In this document: positions 28,197-36,938 of the stretch, piece by piece | How the letters are laid out: each line of letters begins with the position of its first letter | How positions within the stretch are numbered: the first letter of the stretch is position 1 | From: Devosia sp. | GTDB taxonomy: Bacteria > Pseudomonadota > Alphaproteobacteria > Rhizobiales > Devosiaceae | Assembly (NCBI RefSeq): GCF_024707125.1 | Contig: NZ_JANQAH010000011.1 | Location: forward strand, 496,001 to 560,000 | Direction of reading: 5' to 3' | DNA: 64,000 bases | Notes under the pieces: generated by a model | Database searches by the model: none | What the model was told of the DNA's origin: nothing | Seen by the model: the letters and a program-made list of their open reading frames with translations, nothing else | Translations under genes and position numbers: made by a program

Positions 28197-29112
28197 TTTC
28201 GGGAATAAGCGCCCGCGCTGCCCGGCGTAGCGCCGGCACTTCGGCCGCATCGATCGAGCCATAGGGCATGCGCAACCGCGTGCCCACATCGGCCCAGCCT
28301 CCAATAGAGGCCAGCAGCTTGTCGAGCGCTGCGTTGGAATAGCCCGCCTGCGCAAAGGGCAGGATATGCTCGGTGATGAAGGCGCGGATACGGCCCTCCC
28401 ATTCGAGCGCCGTATCGAGATCGCTAGCCATCATGTCGGTCCAGCGCTGCGCACCGCGCGGCGAGAGGCAGGCAATGTTGGAAAACGCGCCCGCCGCCAC
28501 GCCTTCCCGAACACCCGTCGCCAGATGATGCCCCGGCACAAAGACAGCCAGATGCTGCAGGTGCCGTCGCGCCTCGGCATAGAACGTCTCGCCCACAAGG
28601 CTCAATTTGGTGGCAGTAACGGCAGTGCCCGCGGTCGCCACAGCTATGTCGGACGGCGCCAACACGCGCTTGGCATGTGGCGGATTGTAGAGCACCAGCT
28701 CGGTGCCTTCAGCGGCCTCCGACGCCCGCAGCAGAAAAGTCCGGGCTTCCTCGTTCGACACAGGCCACCAGTCGGGGAGGATGACCTGAATGGCACGCGG
28801 CCGCAGCGCCGCAGCGCGGCGGATCCGAGCCAATTGCAGGACGGGATCGGTCTGGCTCGCGCCGATCATGAAGCTCATCCCCGCCGCGCGACATTTCTCT
28901 GCCAGCTGCGCCTGGATGGCGTCGAACTCGGCCTCGGTCTGCGCATAGAATTCCGAGGCCGTGCCATTGGAATAGATGCCGTCCACCCCGGCCGCGATCA
29001 GCACATCGATCGCCTGGGACAAGCGTGCGAAGTCGATGCTCTCATCCGCATTGATCGGCAGCAGCAGCGAGGCCCAGTTGCCGGAAAGGCGAGGCTTTCG
29101 ATTGTCGTTCAT
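28183..29112 (-). CDS. Divergent DapA-family protein
   Basis: A 309-aa member of the dihydrodipicolinate synthase/N-acetylneuraminate lyase superfamily. The usual GSTGE loop is altered to SNGTASEFYAQ. The Tyr (VLYNPPHAKR) and Schiff-base Lys (TATKLSLVG) are kept. It is the third such protein within 11 kb. The ATG at 29112 has GGGCGAGG upstream; ATG 29130 is the alternative. Last gene of the second importer operon, directly after the NanA-type lyase; perhaps a lyase for a related 2-keto acid. Confidence 0.82.
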   Translation of the reverse strand: MNDNRKPRLSGNWASLLLPINADESIDFARLSQAIDVLIAAGVDGIYSNGTASEFYAQTEAEFDAIQAQLAEKCRAAGMSFMIGASQTDPVLQLARIRRAAALRPRAIQVILPDWWPVSNEEARTFLLRASEAAEGTELVLYNPPHAKRVLAPSDIAVATAGTAVTATKLSLVGETFYAEARRHLQHLAVFVPGHHLATGVREGVAAGAFSNIACLSPRGAQRWTDMMASDLDTALEWEGRIRAFITEHILPFAQAGYSNAALDKLLASIGGWADVGTRLRMPYGSIDAAEVPALRRAARALIPEIMSA

Positions 29113-29133
29113 CTCGGCCTCGCCCACCATTCT

Positions 29134-30057
29134 CTAGATCGCGTCGAGGAAGTTGACGCCCGTCAGGCCGCGTTCCGCCTTGAAAGCACGGAACTCGTCC
29201 TTGAGCTTTTCTTCCTCGACCTCGGTGTAGAAATTGCCGAACGGCTTGCGGCAATAACCGGCATCCGCCCCCTGCCAGGCCATGGCCCGCTTGATCGCCG
29301 CAATCGGATTGCGCGCCAGCGTGAAGAAGATAATGGCATTGCCCACTTCCTGCAGCGCCTTGGCCTTTTCCATGTCGCCGGCCGCCACCGCCGCATTCAG
29401 CGCCAGATAGACCTCGGGAATGGAATTGTAGAAGCTGCCGATAATGCCATCGGCGCCAAAGGCGAGGCCCGACATGGCCATCTCGTCGGCACCCGAATAG
29501 ATGATGAAATCCGACCCGATCTCGGCCTTGATCCGCATGATCTCGTGATGGGTGGTCGCGGTATATTTGATGCCCTCGACACCGGGAATATCGGCCAGCT
29601 TCTTGATCAGATCGAAGCCAAACAACCCCGCCAGCGGCACGTTATAGGCGCACATCGGCAGCCCGGTCGAGGCCGTGATGTCAGTATAGTAGGAAACGAT
29701 CTGGTCCTGCGAAAACCCCCAATAAAAAGGCGGCACCGAAGACAGCGCATCCGCGCCCACCTTCTCGGCGTGCTTGGCCAGATCAATGGATAGGCTCGTG
29801 CTGATCGCCCCGATATGGGCAATCACCGGCACCCGGCCCTTGACCTCATCCGTCACCACCTCAAGCGCCCGCTTGCGCTCCTCGGGCGACATCATGAAAG
29901 CCTCGCCGGTGCTGCCGGTCACATAGAGCCCGTCGACACCGCGGTTGATGAGAAAATCGACGACAGCGCGCATGCGCCCCTCGTCAAAATTCTCGTGCTC
30001 GTCGAACGGGGTAACAAGCGCGGGCAACACGCCCTTGATCTTGGAAAGTGCAGACAA
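29134..30057 (-). CDS. nanA: N-acetylneuraminate lyase-type enzyme
   Basis: A 307-aa lyase. It has YVTGSTGEAFMM (about 45-56), the Tyr motif AYNVPLAGL near 137-145, Schiff-base lysine in VEGIKYTATTHH, and IYSGADEMAMSGL followed by GADGIIGSFYN. The last two match N-acetylneuraminate lyases better than DapA. It starts at TTG 30057 with GGAG upstream; no ATG is available. It cleaves sialic acid to N-acetylmannosamine and pyruvate. Its position after a five-gene importer suggests this second importer also carries a sialic-acid-like compound. Confidence 0.86.
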   Translation of the reverse strand: MSALSKIKGVLPALVTPFDEHENFDEGRMRAVVDFLINRGVDGLYVTGSTGEAFMMSPEERKRALEVVTDEVKGRVPVIAHIGAISTSLSIDLAKHAEKVGADALSSVPPFYWGFSQDQIVSYYTDITASTGLPMCAYNVPLAGLFGFDLIKKLADIPGVEGIKYTATTHHEIMRIKAEIGSDFIIYSGADEMAMSGLAFGADGIIGSFYNSIPEVYLALNAAVAAGDMEKAKALQEVGNAIIFFTLARNPIAAIKRAMAWQGADAGYCRKPFGNFYTEVEEEKLKDEFRAFKAERGLTGVNFLDAI

Positions 30058-30078
30058 TTCCGTCTCCGGGTTGAAAGG

Positions 30079-31119
30079 TCAGGCCGAAATGGCGACGGGC
30101 TCTTCCGTCGCTTCCGGCAGATCGATGAGATGGCAGGCGGCAAAGTGCTCGTGCCCGCCGGTTTGATAGCGCTTGAGCGGCGGCACCACGGACTTGCAGA
30201 CATCCCTAGCGTAGCGGCAGCGCGGATGGAACGGACACCCCGAAGGTGGATTGACCGGGCTCGGCACGTCGCCCTGCAAGACGATGCGCTCGCTCTTCTT
30301 GTCGAGATCGGCCACCGGAATGGCCGAGAGCAGCGCCTCGGTATAGGGGTGGAGGTTATTGGCGAAAAGGTCCTCGGAGCGACAGAGCTCCACGACCTTG
30401 CCGAGATACATCACCGCCACCCGGTCACAGATATATTCGGTGACGCTGAGGTCATGCGTGATGAAGATATAGGTGAGCTTGCGCTCATCCTTGAGCTTCA
30501 TAAGAAGCTGCAGCACCTGCGCCTGGATCGAGACATCGAGCGCCGACACAGCCTCGTCGCAGACGATCAGTTCCGGCTCGATGCTCAGCGCCCGCGCAAT
30601 GCCGATGCGCTGCCGCTGCCCGCCGGAAAATTCATGCGGATAGCGATCCATATATTCGCGCCGCATGTTCACCGCTTCGAGCAGATCGCCAATAATCTTT
30701 CGGCGTTCTTCCCGCGATTTCACACCATACTTCTTCAGCGGATCTTCCAGCGATCCAAAGATCGTAAAAGCCGGGTTGAGCGAGGAATGCGGGTCCTGAA
30801 ACACGATCTGCAAGCGCTTGCGAAACGGCACTAGCCCCGCATTGTCGAGCTTGGTCAGGTCCGATTCCTCGTCCTGCGGCGAGCGATAGACGATCTCGCC
30901 CTCAGTCGAGCGCACGAGCTGCAAAATGGTCTTGCCCAGCGTGGTCTTGCCACAGCCGCTCTCCCCCACGAGCCCCAACACTTCTCCGCGATAGACATCG
31001 ATATCAACGCCATCGACGGCCCGCACATGGCCCACCGTGCGCTTGAACACGCCCGCCTTGACCGGGAAATGCGCCTTCACCCCGCGCAAGCGCAGGATAA
31101 CGTCCTTGTTCTCAACCAT
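30079..31119 (-). CDS. Oligopeptide-family ABC ATPase (DppF-like)
   Basis: A 346-aa ATPase with Walker A GESGCGKTT, Q-loop IVFQDPHSSLNP, signature FSGGQRQR, Walker B LIVCDEAVSALD and switch FITHD. The C-terminal oligopeptide-transporter extension has the cysteine cluster GCPFHPRCRYARDVC, which binds a metal cluster in some homologues. The ATG at 31119 overlaps the upstream ATPase stop by 8 bp; the open frame continues upstream through that gene but is not coding there. Confidence 0.93.
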   Translation of the reverse strand: MVENKDVILRLRGVKAHFPVKAGVFKRTVGHVRAVDGVDIDVYRGEVLGLVGESGCGKTTLGKTILQLVRSTEGEIVYRSPQDEESDLTKLDNAGLVPFRKRLQIVFQDPHSSLNPAFTIFGSLEDPLKKYGVKSREERRKIIGDLLEAVNMRREYMDRYPHEFSGGQRQRIGIARALSIEPELIVCDEAVSALDVSIQAQVLQLLMKLKDERKLTYIFITHDLSVTEYICDRVAVMYLGKVVELCRSEDLFANNLHPYTEALLSAIPVADLDKKSERIVLQGDVPSPVNPPSGCPFHPRCRYARDVCKSVVPPLKRYQTGGHEHFAACHLIDLPEATEEPVAISA

Positions 31120-32122
31120 TGGGGACCAGCTCCTTGTAGCGCCAGCACATGACCCGATGGGTCGGCGTAATATGGGTTTCTTCGGGCATGGTCTGGCACT
31201 GCGCCGTTGCGAAGTCGCAGCGGCCGGCAAACTGGCAGCCCTTGGGTCGATTGAGCGGATCGGGCGTCGAGCCGCGAATAGCTTTGATGTCCTGGTTCTT
31301 GCCCTTGCCGAGCACCGGCACCGAGGCGAGCAGCGCCTTGGTATAGGGATGGGTCGGCTGGCGCAGCACTTCGTCCACCGTCCCCGCCTCGACAATATTG
31401 CCCATATACATCACGGCCACATCGTCAGCGAGTTCGGCCACCACGCCCATGTCATGGGTGATCAGCATGATCCCCGTGCCATGCTCGCGCTTGAGCTTGT
31501 CCATCAGCTCAAAGATCTGGGCCTGAATGGTCACGTCGAGCGCCGTCGTTGGCTCGTCGGCAATCAGCACCTTTGGGCTGCAGGCCATGGCCATGGCGAT
31601 CATGGCGCGCTGGCGCATGCCGCCCGAATAGCGGTGCGGAAAGTCGTTCACCCGCTTTTCCGGCAGGGCAATGCCCATTTCCTTGAGCAGGGAAATCGCC
31701 TTCTGATGCGCCGCCTGCCCCACCATCTTCATATGGTATTTGAGGCTTTCCTTGATCTGGAAACCGACGGAATAGACCGGGTTCAGCGCCGTCATCGGGT
31801 CCTGGAAGATCATGGCGATCTCGGCCCCGCGAATGCGCCGCATATGCCGCCCGTTCTTTTCGAGCGCATGGAGCGGAATGTCGCCGCGGTCGGCGTGATA
31901 GATGATCTCGCCCTGCTCGATCCGCGACAGCGTCGGCAAGAGCTGCATGATCGAGGCGGCGGTCACGGATTTCCCGCAGCCGCTCTCCCCCACAATGCAC
32001 AGCGTCTTGCCCTTCTTGATGTCGAAGGACACGCCGTTGAGCGCCTTGTTGCAGCGGTTGTTCGTATAGAAGAACGTTTTGAGATCGCGCACGCTGATGG
32101 CGATGTCTTGAGTAGCGGTCAT
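31112..32122 (-). CDS. Oligopeptide-family ABC ATPase (DppD-like)
   Basis: A 336-aa ATPase with Walker [10 protein letters not shown]-loop [11 protein letters not shown], signature YSGGMRQR, Walker [12 protein letters not shown] and switch LITHD. The C-terminal cysteine region is [15 protein letters not shown]. It starts at ATG 32122 (MTATQDIA), four bases after the permease stop. It forms the heterodimeric motor with the following ATPase. Confidence 0.93.
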   Translation of the reverse strand: MTATQDIAISVRDLKTFFYTNNRCNKALNGVSFDIKKGKTLCIVGESGCGKSVTAASIMQLLPTLSRIEQGEIIYHADRGDIPLHALEKNGRHMRRIRGAEIAMIFQDPMTALNPVYSVGFQIKESLKYHMKMVGQAAHQKAISLLKEMGIALPEKRVNDFPHRYSGGMRQRAMIAMAMACSPKVLIADEPTTALDVTIQAQIFELMDKLKREHGTGIMLITHDMGVVAELADDVAVMYMGNIVEAGTVDEVLRQPTHPYTKALLASVPVLGKGKNQDIKAIRGSTPDPLNRPKGCQFAGRCDFATAQCQTMPEETHITPTHRVMCWRYKELVPNG

Positions 32123-32126
32123 CGCA

Positions 32127-33068
32127 TCACCCCTGCTGGCTCGGATCGGTCGCATCGCGCAGACCATCGCCGATGAAATTGACGCTCAGCACGAAGAGCG
32201 AGATCACCATGCCCACCGGCAGCCAGATCCACCAATTGGTCTGCAGCACGCGAATGTCCTGCGCCACATTGAGAATATTGCCCCAGGTCGGAATGGAAAG
32301 CGGCACGCCGAGCCCAAGGAAGCTCAAACCCGCTTCCTGCAGAATAAAGGCCGCCGTCGAGAGCGTGATATTGACCATGATCGGCCCCAACGCGTTGGGC
32401 AGCATGTGCTTATAGGCAATCAGCGGGCGGCTAAGCCCAAAACTGCGCAGGGCCAGCACATATTCTTCTTCGCGGAGGCTCAGCATGCGCGCACGAGCCA
32501 TGCGGTAGATGCCGCCCCAACCGGTGAGGGTAAAGATCAGCATCAGGTTGACCAGCGACTGGCCCATGATCGAGACCAGCATCAAGACGAGAATGATCTG
32601 CGGAAACGACATGAAGATTTCCGAGACGCGCATGGCCAGCGCATCGAGCCATCCGCCGACATAGCCGGTATAGACGCCGATCAACACACCGATGATCGCG
32701 GCCAGGATGGCGCTTCCCAGACCCACCAGAATGGAAATCCGGCCGCCATAGAGCACACGCGCGAAGAGATCGCGCCCCGTCCGGTCGGTACCGAACCAGT
32801 GCTCCCAGCTCGGCGCCTGCAACATGCCGCGCAGGTCGATCTTGTTGGGATCATAGGGCGTCAGCAGCGGCGCAAAGATCGACGAGAGAATGATGATGGC
32901 AAAGACGATAAGGCCAAAGACGGCAAGGCGATTGTTGAGGAATTTCTTGACCGCGCGCGAGCCGCCGCCGGACTTGGCAAGGCCGGCTTCTTCACGGGCG
33001 CGGATGCGGTCGAACTGCGCATCGAGCCGGGTGCGGCGGCGTGTGGTTGGGTAGGTGGGGCCTGACAT
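32127..33068 (-). CDS. Oligopeptide-family ABC permease (DppC-like)
   Basis: A 313-aa permease with a long cytoplasmic N-terminus, first helix LAVFGLIVFAIIILSSIFAP, WFGTDRTGRDLFARVLYGGR, and the EAA-type loop SFGLSRPLIAYKHMLPNAL. Six helices are predictable. Three bases separate it from the upstream permease stop, within the same operon. Confidence 0.95.
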   Translation of the reverse strand: MSGPTYPTTRRRTRLDAQFDRIRAREEAGLAKSGGGSRAVKKFLNNRLAVFGLIVFAIIILSSIFAPLLTPYDPNKIDLRGMLQAPSWEHWFGTDRTGRDLFARVLYGGRISILVGLGSAILAAIIGVLIGVYTGYVGGWLDALAMRVSEIFMSFPQIILVLMLVSIMGQSLVNLMLIFTLTGWGGIYRMARARMLSLREEEYVLALRSFGLSRPLIAYKHMLPNALGPIMVNITLSTAAFILQEAGLSFLGLGVPLSIPTWGNILNVAQDIRVLQTNWWIWLPVGMVISLFVLSVNFIGDGLRDATDPSQQG

Positions 33069-33071
33069 GGA

Positions 33072-34034
33072 CTATTCTCCCAGCCGCACGCGCGGATCGA
33101 TCACCGCGGTCAGAATATCGACGATGAGGCTGGCAACGAGCACCGCCATGACCGAGAGCAGCGCGATGGTCATCACCACCGGATAATCCTGCGAACGCAC
33201 GGCGGAGATGAATTCATTGCCGATGCCCGGCCACTGAAACACCTGCTCGATGATCACCGAACCGCCAATGAGAACCGGCAGGCGGAAGCCGATGAGCACC
33301 ACGACCGGGGTCAGCGCCACGCGAAACCCGTGCAGCAGATTGACCCGCCATTCCGGCAGGCCCTTCGAGCGGGCGGTCTTGATGAAATCGCGGCTCAGCG
33401 CATCGAGCATGGACGAGCGCGCATAGCGCATCACGCCTGCCGTCAGCATGATCGAGAGCACCATGGCCGGCATCACCATATGCGGCAGCCGGTCCCAGAG
33501 CGTGACATAGCCGGGCATGGAGCGGCCGCCGACCGGGAACCATCCCAGGTTCAGCGCAAAGATCGAAATGGCAACAAGACCGAAGAAGAATTCGGGGATC
33601 GAGACGCCAAGCATGCCGATAACGGTGAGAGCGCTATCGGTCTTGCTGCCCCGCTTGAGGGCACTGAGGACGCCGAGAAGGCTGCCGATCAGGGTCGAAA
33701 AGACCAGTGCTACCGCCGCCAGTTCCAGCGTCGCCGGCAGGCGCGTGGCAATGATATTGGCAATGGGCACGCCGCCACTCATCGAGTAGCCGAAATTGCC
33801 CTGCAGGAGATTGGTGAACCACGACCAGAACCGCACATGGAACGGCTGTCCGAGCCCCAGCGATTGACGCAGGGCTTCGAGCTGGGTCGGATTCATGCTG
33901 CCCGCGGCATCGGGATTGATCATGTGGGAGACAGCGTCTCCCGGCGTGAGTTCAAGTCCCAGATAGACCAGGAAGCAGATGACAAAAGCCATCGGGATCA
34001 GGATCAGGACGCGCCTGATTATGTAGGTCAGCAT
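33072..34034 (-). CDS. Oligopeptide-family ABC permease (DppB-like)
   Basis: A 320-aa permease with first helix RRVLILIPMAFVICFLVYLG, the LGLGQPFHVRFWSW motif, six helices and EAA-like loop TARSKGLPEWRVNLLHGFR. It pairs with the DppC-like permease to form the channel. It lies 81 bp downstream of the binding protein gene. Confidence 0.95.
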   Translation of the reverse strand: MLTYIIRRVLILIPMAFVICFLVYLGLELTPGDAVSHMINPDAAGSMNPTQLEALRQSLGLGQPFHVRFWSWFTNLLQGNFGYSMSGGVPIANIIATRLPATLELAAVALVFSTLIGSLLGVLSALKRGSKTDSALTVIGMLGVSIPEFFFGLVAISIFALNLGWFPVGGRSMPGYVTLWDRLPHMVMPAMVLSIMLTAGVMRYARSSMLDALSRDFIKTARSKGLPEWRVNLLHGFRVALTPVVVLIGFRLPVLIGGSVIIEQVFQWPGIGNEFISAVRSQDYPVVMTIALLSVMAVLVASLIVDILTAVIDPRVRLGE

Positions 34035-34115
34035 GGTGTCTGGCCAATCCCCGTCAATAAAAGGAAAAAAGACGTGGGAGCATCGGCATTGCTGCCAATG
34101 CCCCCACAGTCAGGG

Positions 34116-35747
34116 TCACTTCGTCGGATGCGGGAACTGGTTGATCCAGAGCATGCGGGTATAGGGAATGTCGATCGGGTGGACATTCATGTAGTCGAGG
34201 GCCTGAAGGCCCGGCACGTCGCCGGCCGCCTTGGTGTAGCCGAAGTCGGCCTTCTGGGCCTGGGCATTGACCAGGAGGTTGCCGTCATTGTCGCTCGAAG
34301 GACGGGCGATGATCTGTTCGATCTTCGGCGTGCCCTTGTGATAGCCCTCGAAGGGAACGAGCGTGGTGTAGTCGTTCATCACCACTTCATCGATCTTGAA
34401 CGGGCCCGAGCCGATCGGCTTCTGCCAGAACGGCGCCTGCTGCAGCGTCACCGGGTCGACACCTTCGAAGTGCTTGGACGGCAGCGGTGCAAACTGGCTG
34501 AAGGTCAGCAGCACATTGGGGTCGAGCGTCGAGAACTTTACCGTCACGGTATTGCCCTCGGCACTGACACCAGCCAGCGTTTCGGCTTCGCCCTTGATAA
34601 AGGCATCAGCCCCTTCGATCTTCTTCAGCGTCGACTGCACCACCGGATGCGTGACCGGGAACTTGGCCGCCGCGCCGATCGACCAGACGATGTCTTCGGC
34701 CGTGATCGGTGCACCGTCATGCCAGGTCAGACCGTCCTTGAGCGTGAAGGTGAAGGTCAGCCCATCTTCACTGATCTCATAGGTGTCGGCCATTTCGCCG
34801 CCAATCGGGGTCAGCGCGCCATCAGCCTCGAGCACGGTGTCGAAGGCGAACTTGTTCGCGACCCAGATACCGAGATTCTGCCACGGCACTTCGAAGAACT
34901 GCGCCGGGCCGGCATTGGTGTAGAGCACACCCTTGCCCGAGGCATCAGGATCGATCGTCCAGGTCTCGACGCCCCAATTGTAGTTGTACTGCTCGTTGCC
35001 ATAGGGGGCATCGTTGCGGTGCAGACGGTCGCTCTCATAGGTATAGAGCTGCTGATAGTAGAGGGGGATCTGGTACACACTCTCATTGATGATGTGTTCC
35101 ATCTCGAAGTAGCCCTCACGCTGCACTTCGGGATCGGTCGTGCCGTTCACCTTGGCGACGAGCTCGTTCATCCGCGGAATGTTCGGGATCATCGGCTTGA
35201 GGCCATAGGCGTAGCGGTTGAAATATTCCTGCAGGGCCAGCGCGGCGCGGGCGCCGTAGAGCATGTCCCAGGTCACCTTGGACGGCCCGTTCACCGGATC
35301 ATCCGGCACGACGGCGATCTGCGAAGCAACGTCGCCTTCAACCAGGCGGTAGTTCATGGTGATGCCGACATCGGCCAGATAGGCCTGGAGCGCGGCCATC
35401 AGGTCGGCGGTCGCCTGGTCAGTATAGTAATAGACGACGTCGAGTTCGCGGCCTGAATCCCAGCCCGCTTCGGCCAGAAGCGCACGCGCCTTGTCCGGAT
35501 CGTAGTCGTAGTGGATGAGATCGGTCGGCTTGTTCGGACCATCTGGAAGCATGCCAATGGCACGAACGGCCTGGCCTTCAAAAATGGTCTCGATGATGGT
35601 GTCCATGTCGATGGCGTAGGCAATAGCCTGGCGCACGCGCGGATCGGACAATGGGTTCTCATTGATCGGCTGGGCCACGGCGGCACCGATCGCAGTCGTC
35701 GACATCAGCGCGGCAAGGCCGACGGCGATGAGTTTCTTGAATTGCAT
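34116..35747 (-). CDS. Family 5 solute-binding protein with circularly permuted domain order
   Basis: A 543-aa periplasmic protein. The signal peptide is about residues 1-25 (cleavage after AVA). It begins where normal family 5 proteins are in mid-chain: NPLSDPRVRQAIAYAIDMD near 30, then YDPDKARALLAEAG near 77, and a normal C-terminal segment to about 265. Then comes what is normally the N-terminal half: SEDGLTFTFTLKDG near 325, HDGAPITAEDIVWS, IGSGPFKIDEV near 443, ending at WINQFPHPTK. The end of the chain would join the start of the mature chain in the usual order. Compare the normal order in the binding protein at 22724-24295. ATG 35747 has AGGGGA upstream. It serves the following dpp-like permeases. 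Confidence 0.9.
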   Translation of the reverse strand: MQFKKLIAVGLAALMSTTAIGAAVAQPINENPLSDPRVRQAIAYAIDMDTIIETIFEGQAVRAIGMLPDGPNKPTDLIHYDYDPDKARALLAEAGWDSGRELDVVYYYTDQATADLMAALQAYLADVGITMNYRLVEGDVASQIAVVPDDPVNGPSKVTWDMLYGARAALALQEYFNRYAYGLKPMIPNIPRMNELVAKVNGTTDPEVQREGYFEMEHIINESVYQIPLYYQQLYTYESDRLHRNDAPYGNEQYNYNWGVETWTIDPDASGKGVLYTNAGPAQFFEVPWQNLGIWVANKFAFDTVLEADGALTPIGGEMADTYEISEDGLTFTFTLKDGLTWHDGAPITAEDIVWSIGAAAKFPVTHPVVQSTLKKIEGADAFIKGEAETLAGVSAEGNTVTVKFSTLDPNVLLTFSQFAPLPSKHFEGVDPVTLQQAPFWQKPIGSGPFKIDEVVMNDYTTLVPFEGYHKGTPKIEQIIARPSSDNDGNLLVNAQAQKADFGYTKAAGDVPGLQALDYMNVHPIDIPYTRMLWINQFPHPTK

Positions 35748-35855
35748 CTGCGTTCCCCTGTTATGAAACTTGTTCAATTTGGTCCGGGCCGAATCCCCAC
35801 TCGGTGACGCCGGACGGTCGCGGTCTCCACACCGCAACGAGTTAAAGACCCTGGA

Positions 35856-36641
35856 TCACACCTCCGAATTCTGGTTGCCGTCCCCGATCGGGGTCAGCAC
35901 GTGATTGACGTAGATCGCGTAATTACGCGTCAGGTGTTTGGTCAGGATGGTGACAGCGGCCTCCGCGTCATGCGCGATGATGGCCTGGACCACGCCCTTG
36001 TGTTCGTCATTGCTGCGCCGGTTGTGGCTCACGACGTCCTTCGGCCCCGGCCGCGACATCATCAGCCCACCCACGAACGCATCGTGCAGCGCTACGAAGA
36101 TCGGATTGCCCGGCACTTCGGCCAGCGCCCGGTGAAATTCCACATCGGCAATCCGGAACGCCGGCAAGTCGTCGAGCGCCTTGTCACCCTTCTCGATGGC
36201 CGCAACCATCTTGCCGATCTGGGCCGGCGTCGCCGATTGCGCCGCATAGCGGGCAAGGCTCGTTTCGAGAAACAGCCGCGCCTGCTCCATATGCGCACCA
36301 CCCTCGGTGCCCCGAAAGAACAGCCCCGAAGCCGCCGAAATACTGCCCATGAGCTGGGTCAGCGTGGGATAGGCGACCCGTGGTCGATATCCCTTGCGCA
36401 GCTCCACCAGCCGCATGCCTTCGAGACGCTTCACCGCCTCGCGGATCGTCGTCCGGCCCACGCCGAAGCGCTCGCAAAGATCACGCTCGGAGGGAAGCAT
36501 GGCCCCCACTTCAAGAATGCCCGCATGCACTTCTTCCGCCAGCATGCCAGCGATTTCAGCCGCCCCCAAAGTCACCGCTTCCTCCTCATGGTCGCGCCTT
36601 ACACGCAACCACGAACCTGAATTTGGTGTCAAATTATTCAT
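35856..36641 (-). CDS. GntR/FadR-family transcriptional regulator
   Basis: A 261-aa regulator. The winged helix spans about 25-95 (LPSERDLCERFGVGRTTIRE, AVKRLEGMRLVELRKG), followed by an FCD domain to about 245 (FRIADVEFHRALAEVPGNP, NDEHKGVVQAI, LTKHLTRNY). The ATG at 36641 gives the family N-terminus. A perfect palindrome abuts this start on its upstream side. First gene of the operon with the permuted binding protein, 108 bp ahead of it, so probably autoregulated together with the importer. Confidence 0.88.
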   Translation of the reverse strand: MNNLTPNSGSWLRVRRDHEEEAVTLGAAEIAGMLAEEVHAGILEVGAMLPSERDLCERFGVGRTTIREAVKRLEGMRLVELRKGYRPRVAYPTLTQLMGSISAASGLFFRGTEGGAHMEQARLFLETSLARYAAQSATPAQIGKMVAAIEKGDKALDDLPAFRIADVEFHRALAEVPGNPIFVALHDAFVGGLMMSRPGPKDVVSHNRRSNDEHKGVVQAIIAHDAEAAVTILTKHLTRNYAIYVNHVLTPIGDGNQNSEV

Positions 36642-36642
36642 C

Positions 36643-36656
36643 TTTGGTCGACCAAA
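36643..36656. promoter_or_regulatory. Perfect 14-bp palindrome at GntR start, probable autoregulatory operator
   Basis: TTTGGTCGACCAAA begins one base upstream of the regulator ATG. The TGGT-N-ACCA pattern resembles FadR/PdhR-class operators (established for that subfamily). A repressor bound here would block the operon at its first codon. Confidence 0.65.
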
Positions 36657-36840
36657 ACTGCTATGAACGTTGAAAGAATTGACCTTTGGCGCTTCAGGAG
36701 ACGCTATTTTCGACATAAATGACGGCCCTCCTGAAAAAATTGTTTCACGAATTAGCGCAGAATGTCTGTTTGACGAAAGATCGTTCTATCTTTCTCGGGA
36801 ATTCCGGCCCAACACCCTCGTTAAGCCGCTAAAACCGTTA

Positions 36841-36894
36841 TTGACACCCTAAGCTATCTCATTAACATAACAACATAGTTTTTTGGGGTGTCAA
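36841..36894 (+). promoter_or_regulatory. Promoter region of catabolic operon with 9-bp inverted repeats
   Basis: TTGACACCC at 36841-36849 is mirrored by GGGTGTCAA at 36886-36894. The first arm contains TTGACA, a good -35 box, with weaker ACATAA 18 bp on as a possible -10. The arms bracket the putative promoter about 45-98 bp upstream of the oxidoreductase ATG at 36939. Regulation by the GntR protein or an unlinked factor is inference. Confidence 0.45.
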
Positions 36895-36938
36895 GCGGCA
36901 TTCATAAATTGCGCTTGATCCGAGGGGATGGGGATCGA

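Noticed and set aside
33330..35456. Plus-strand open frame of about 700 codons opposite the DppB-like and binding protein genes
   Set aside because: Antisense shadow of well-supported minus-strand genes, Arg/His-rich, no domain.
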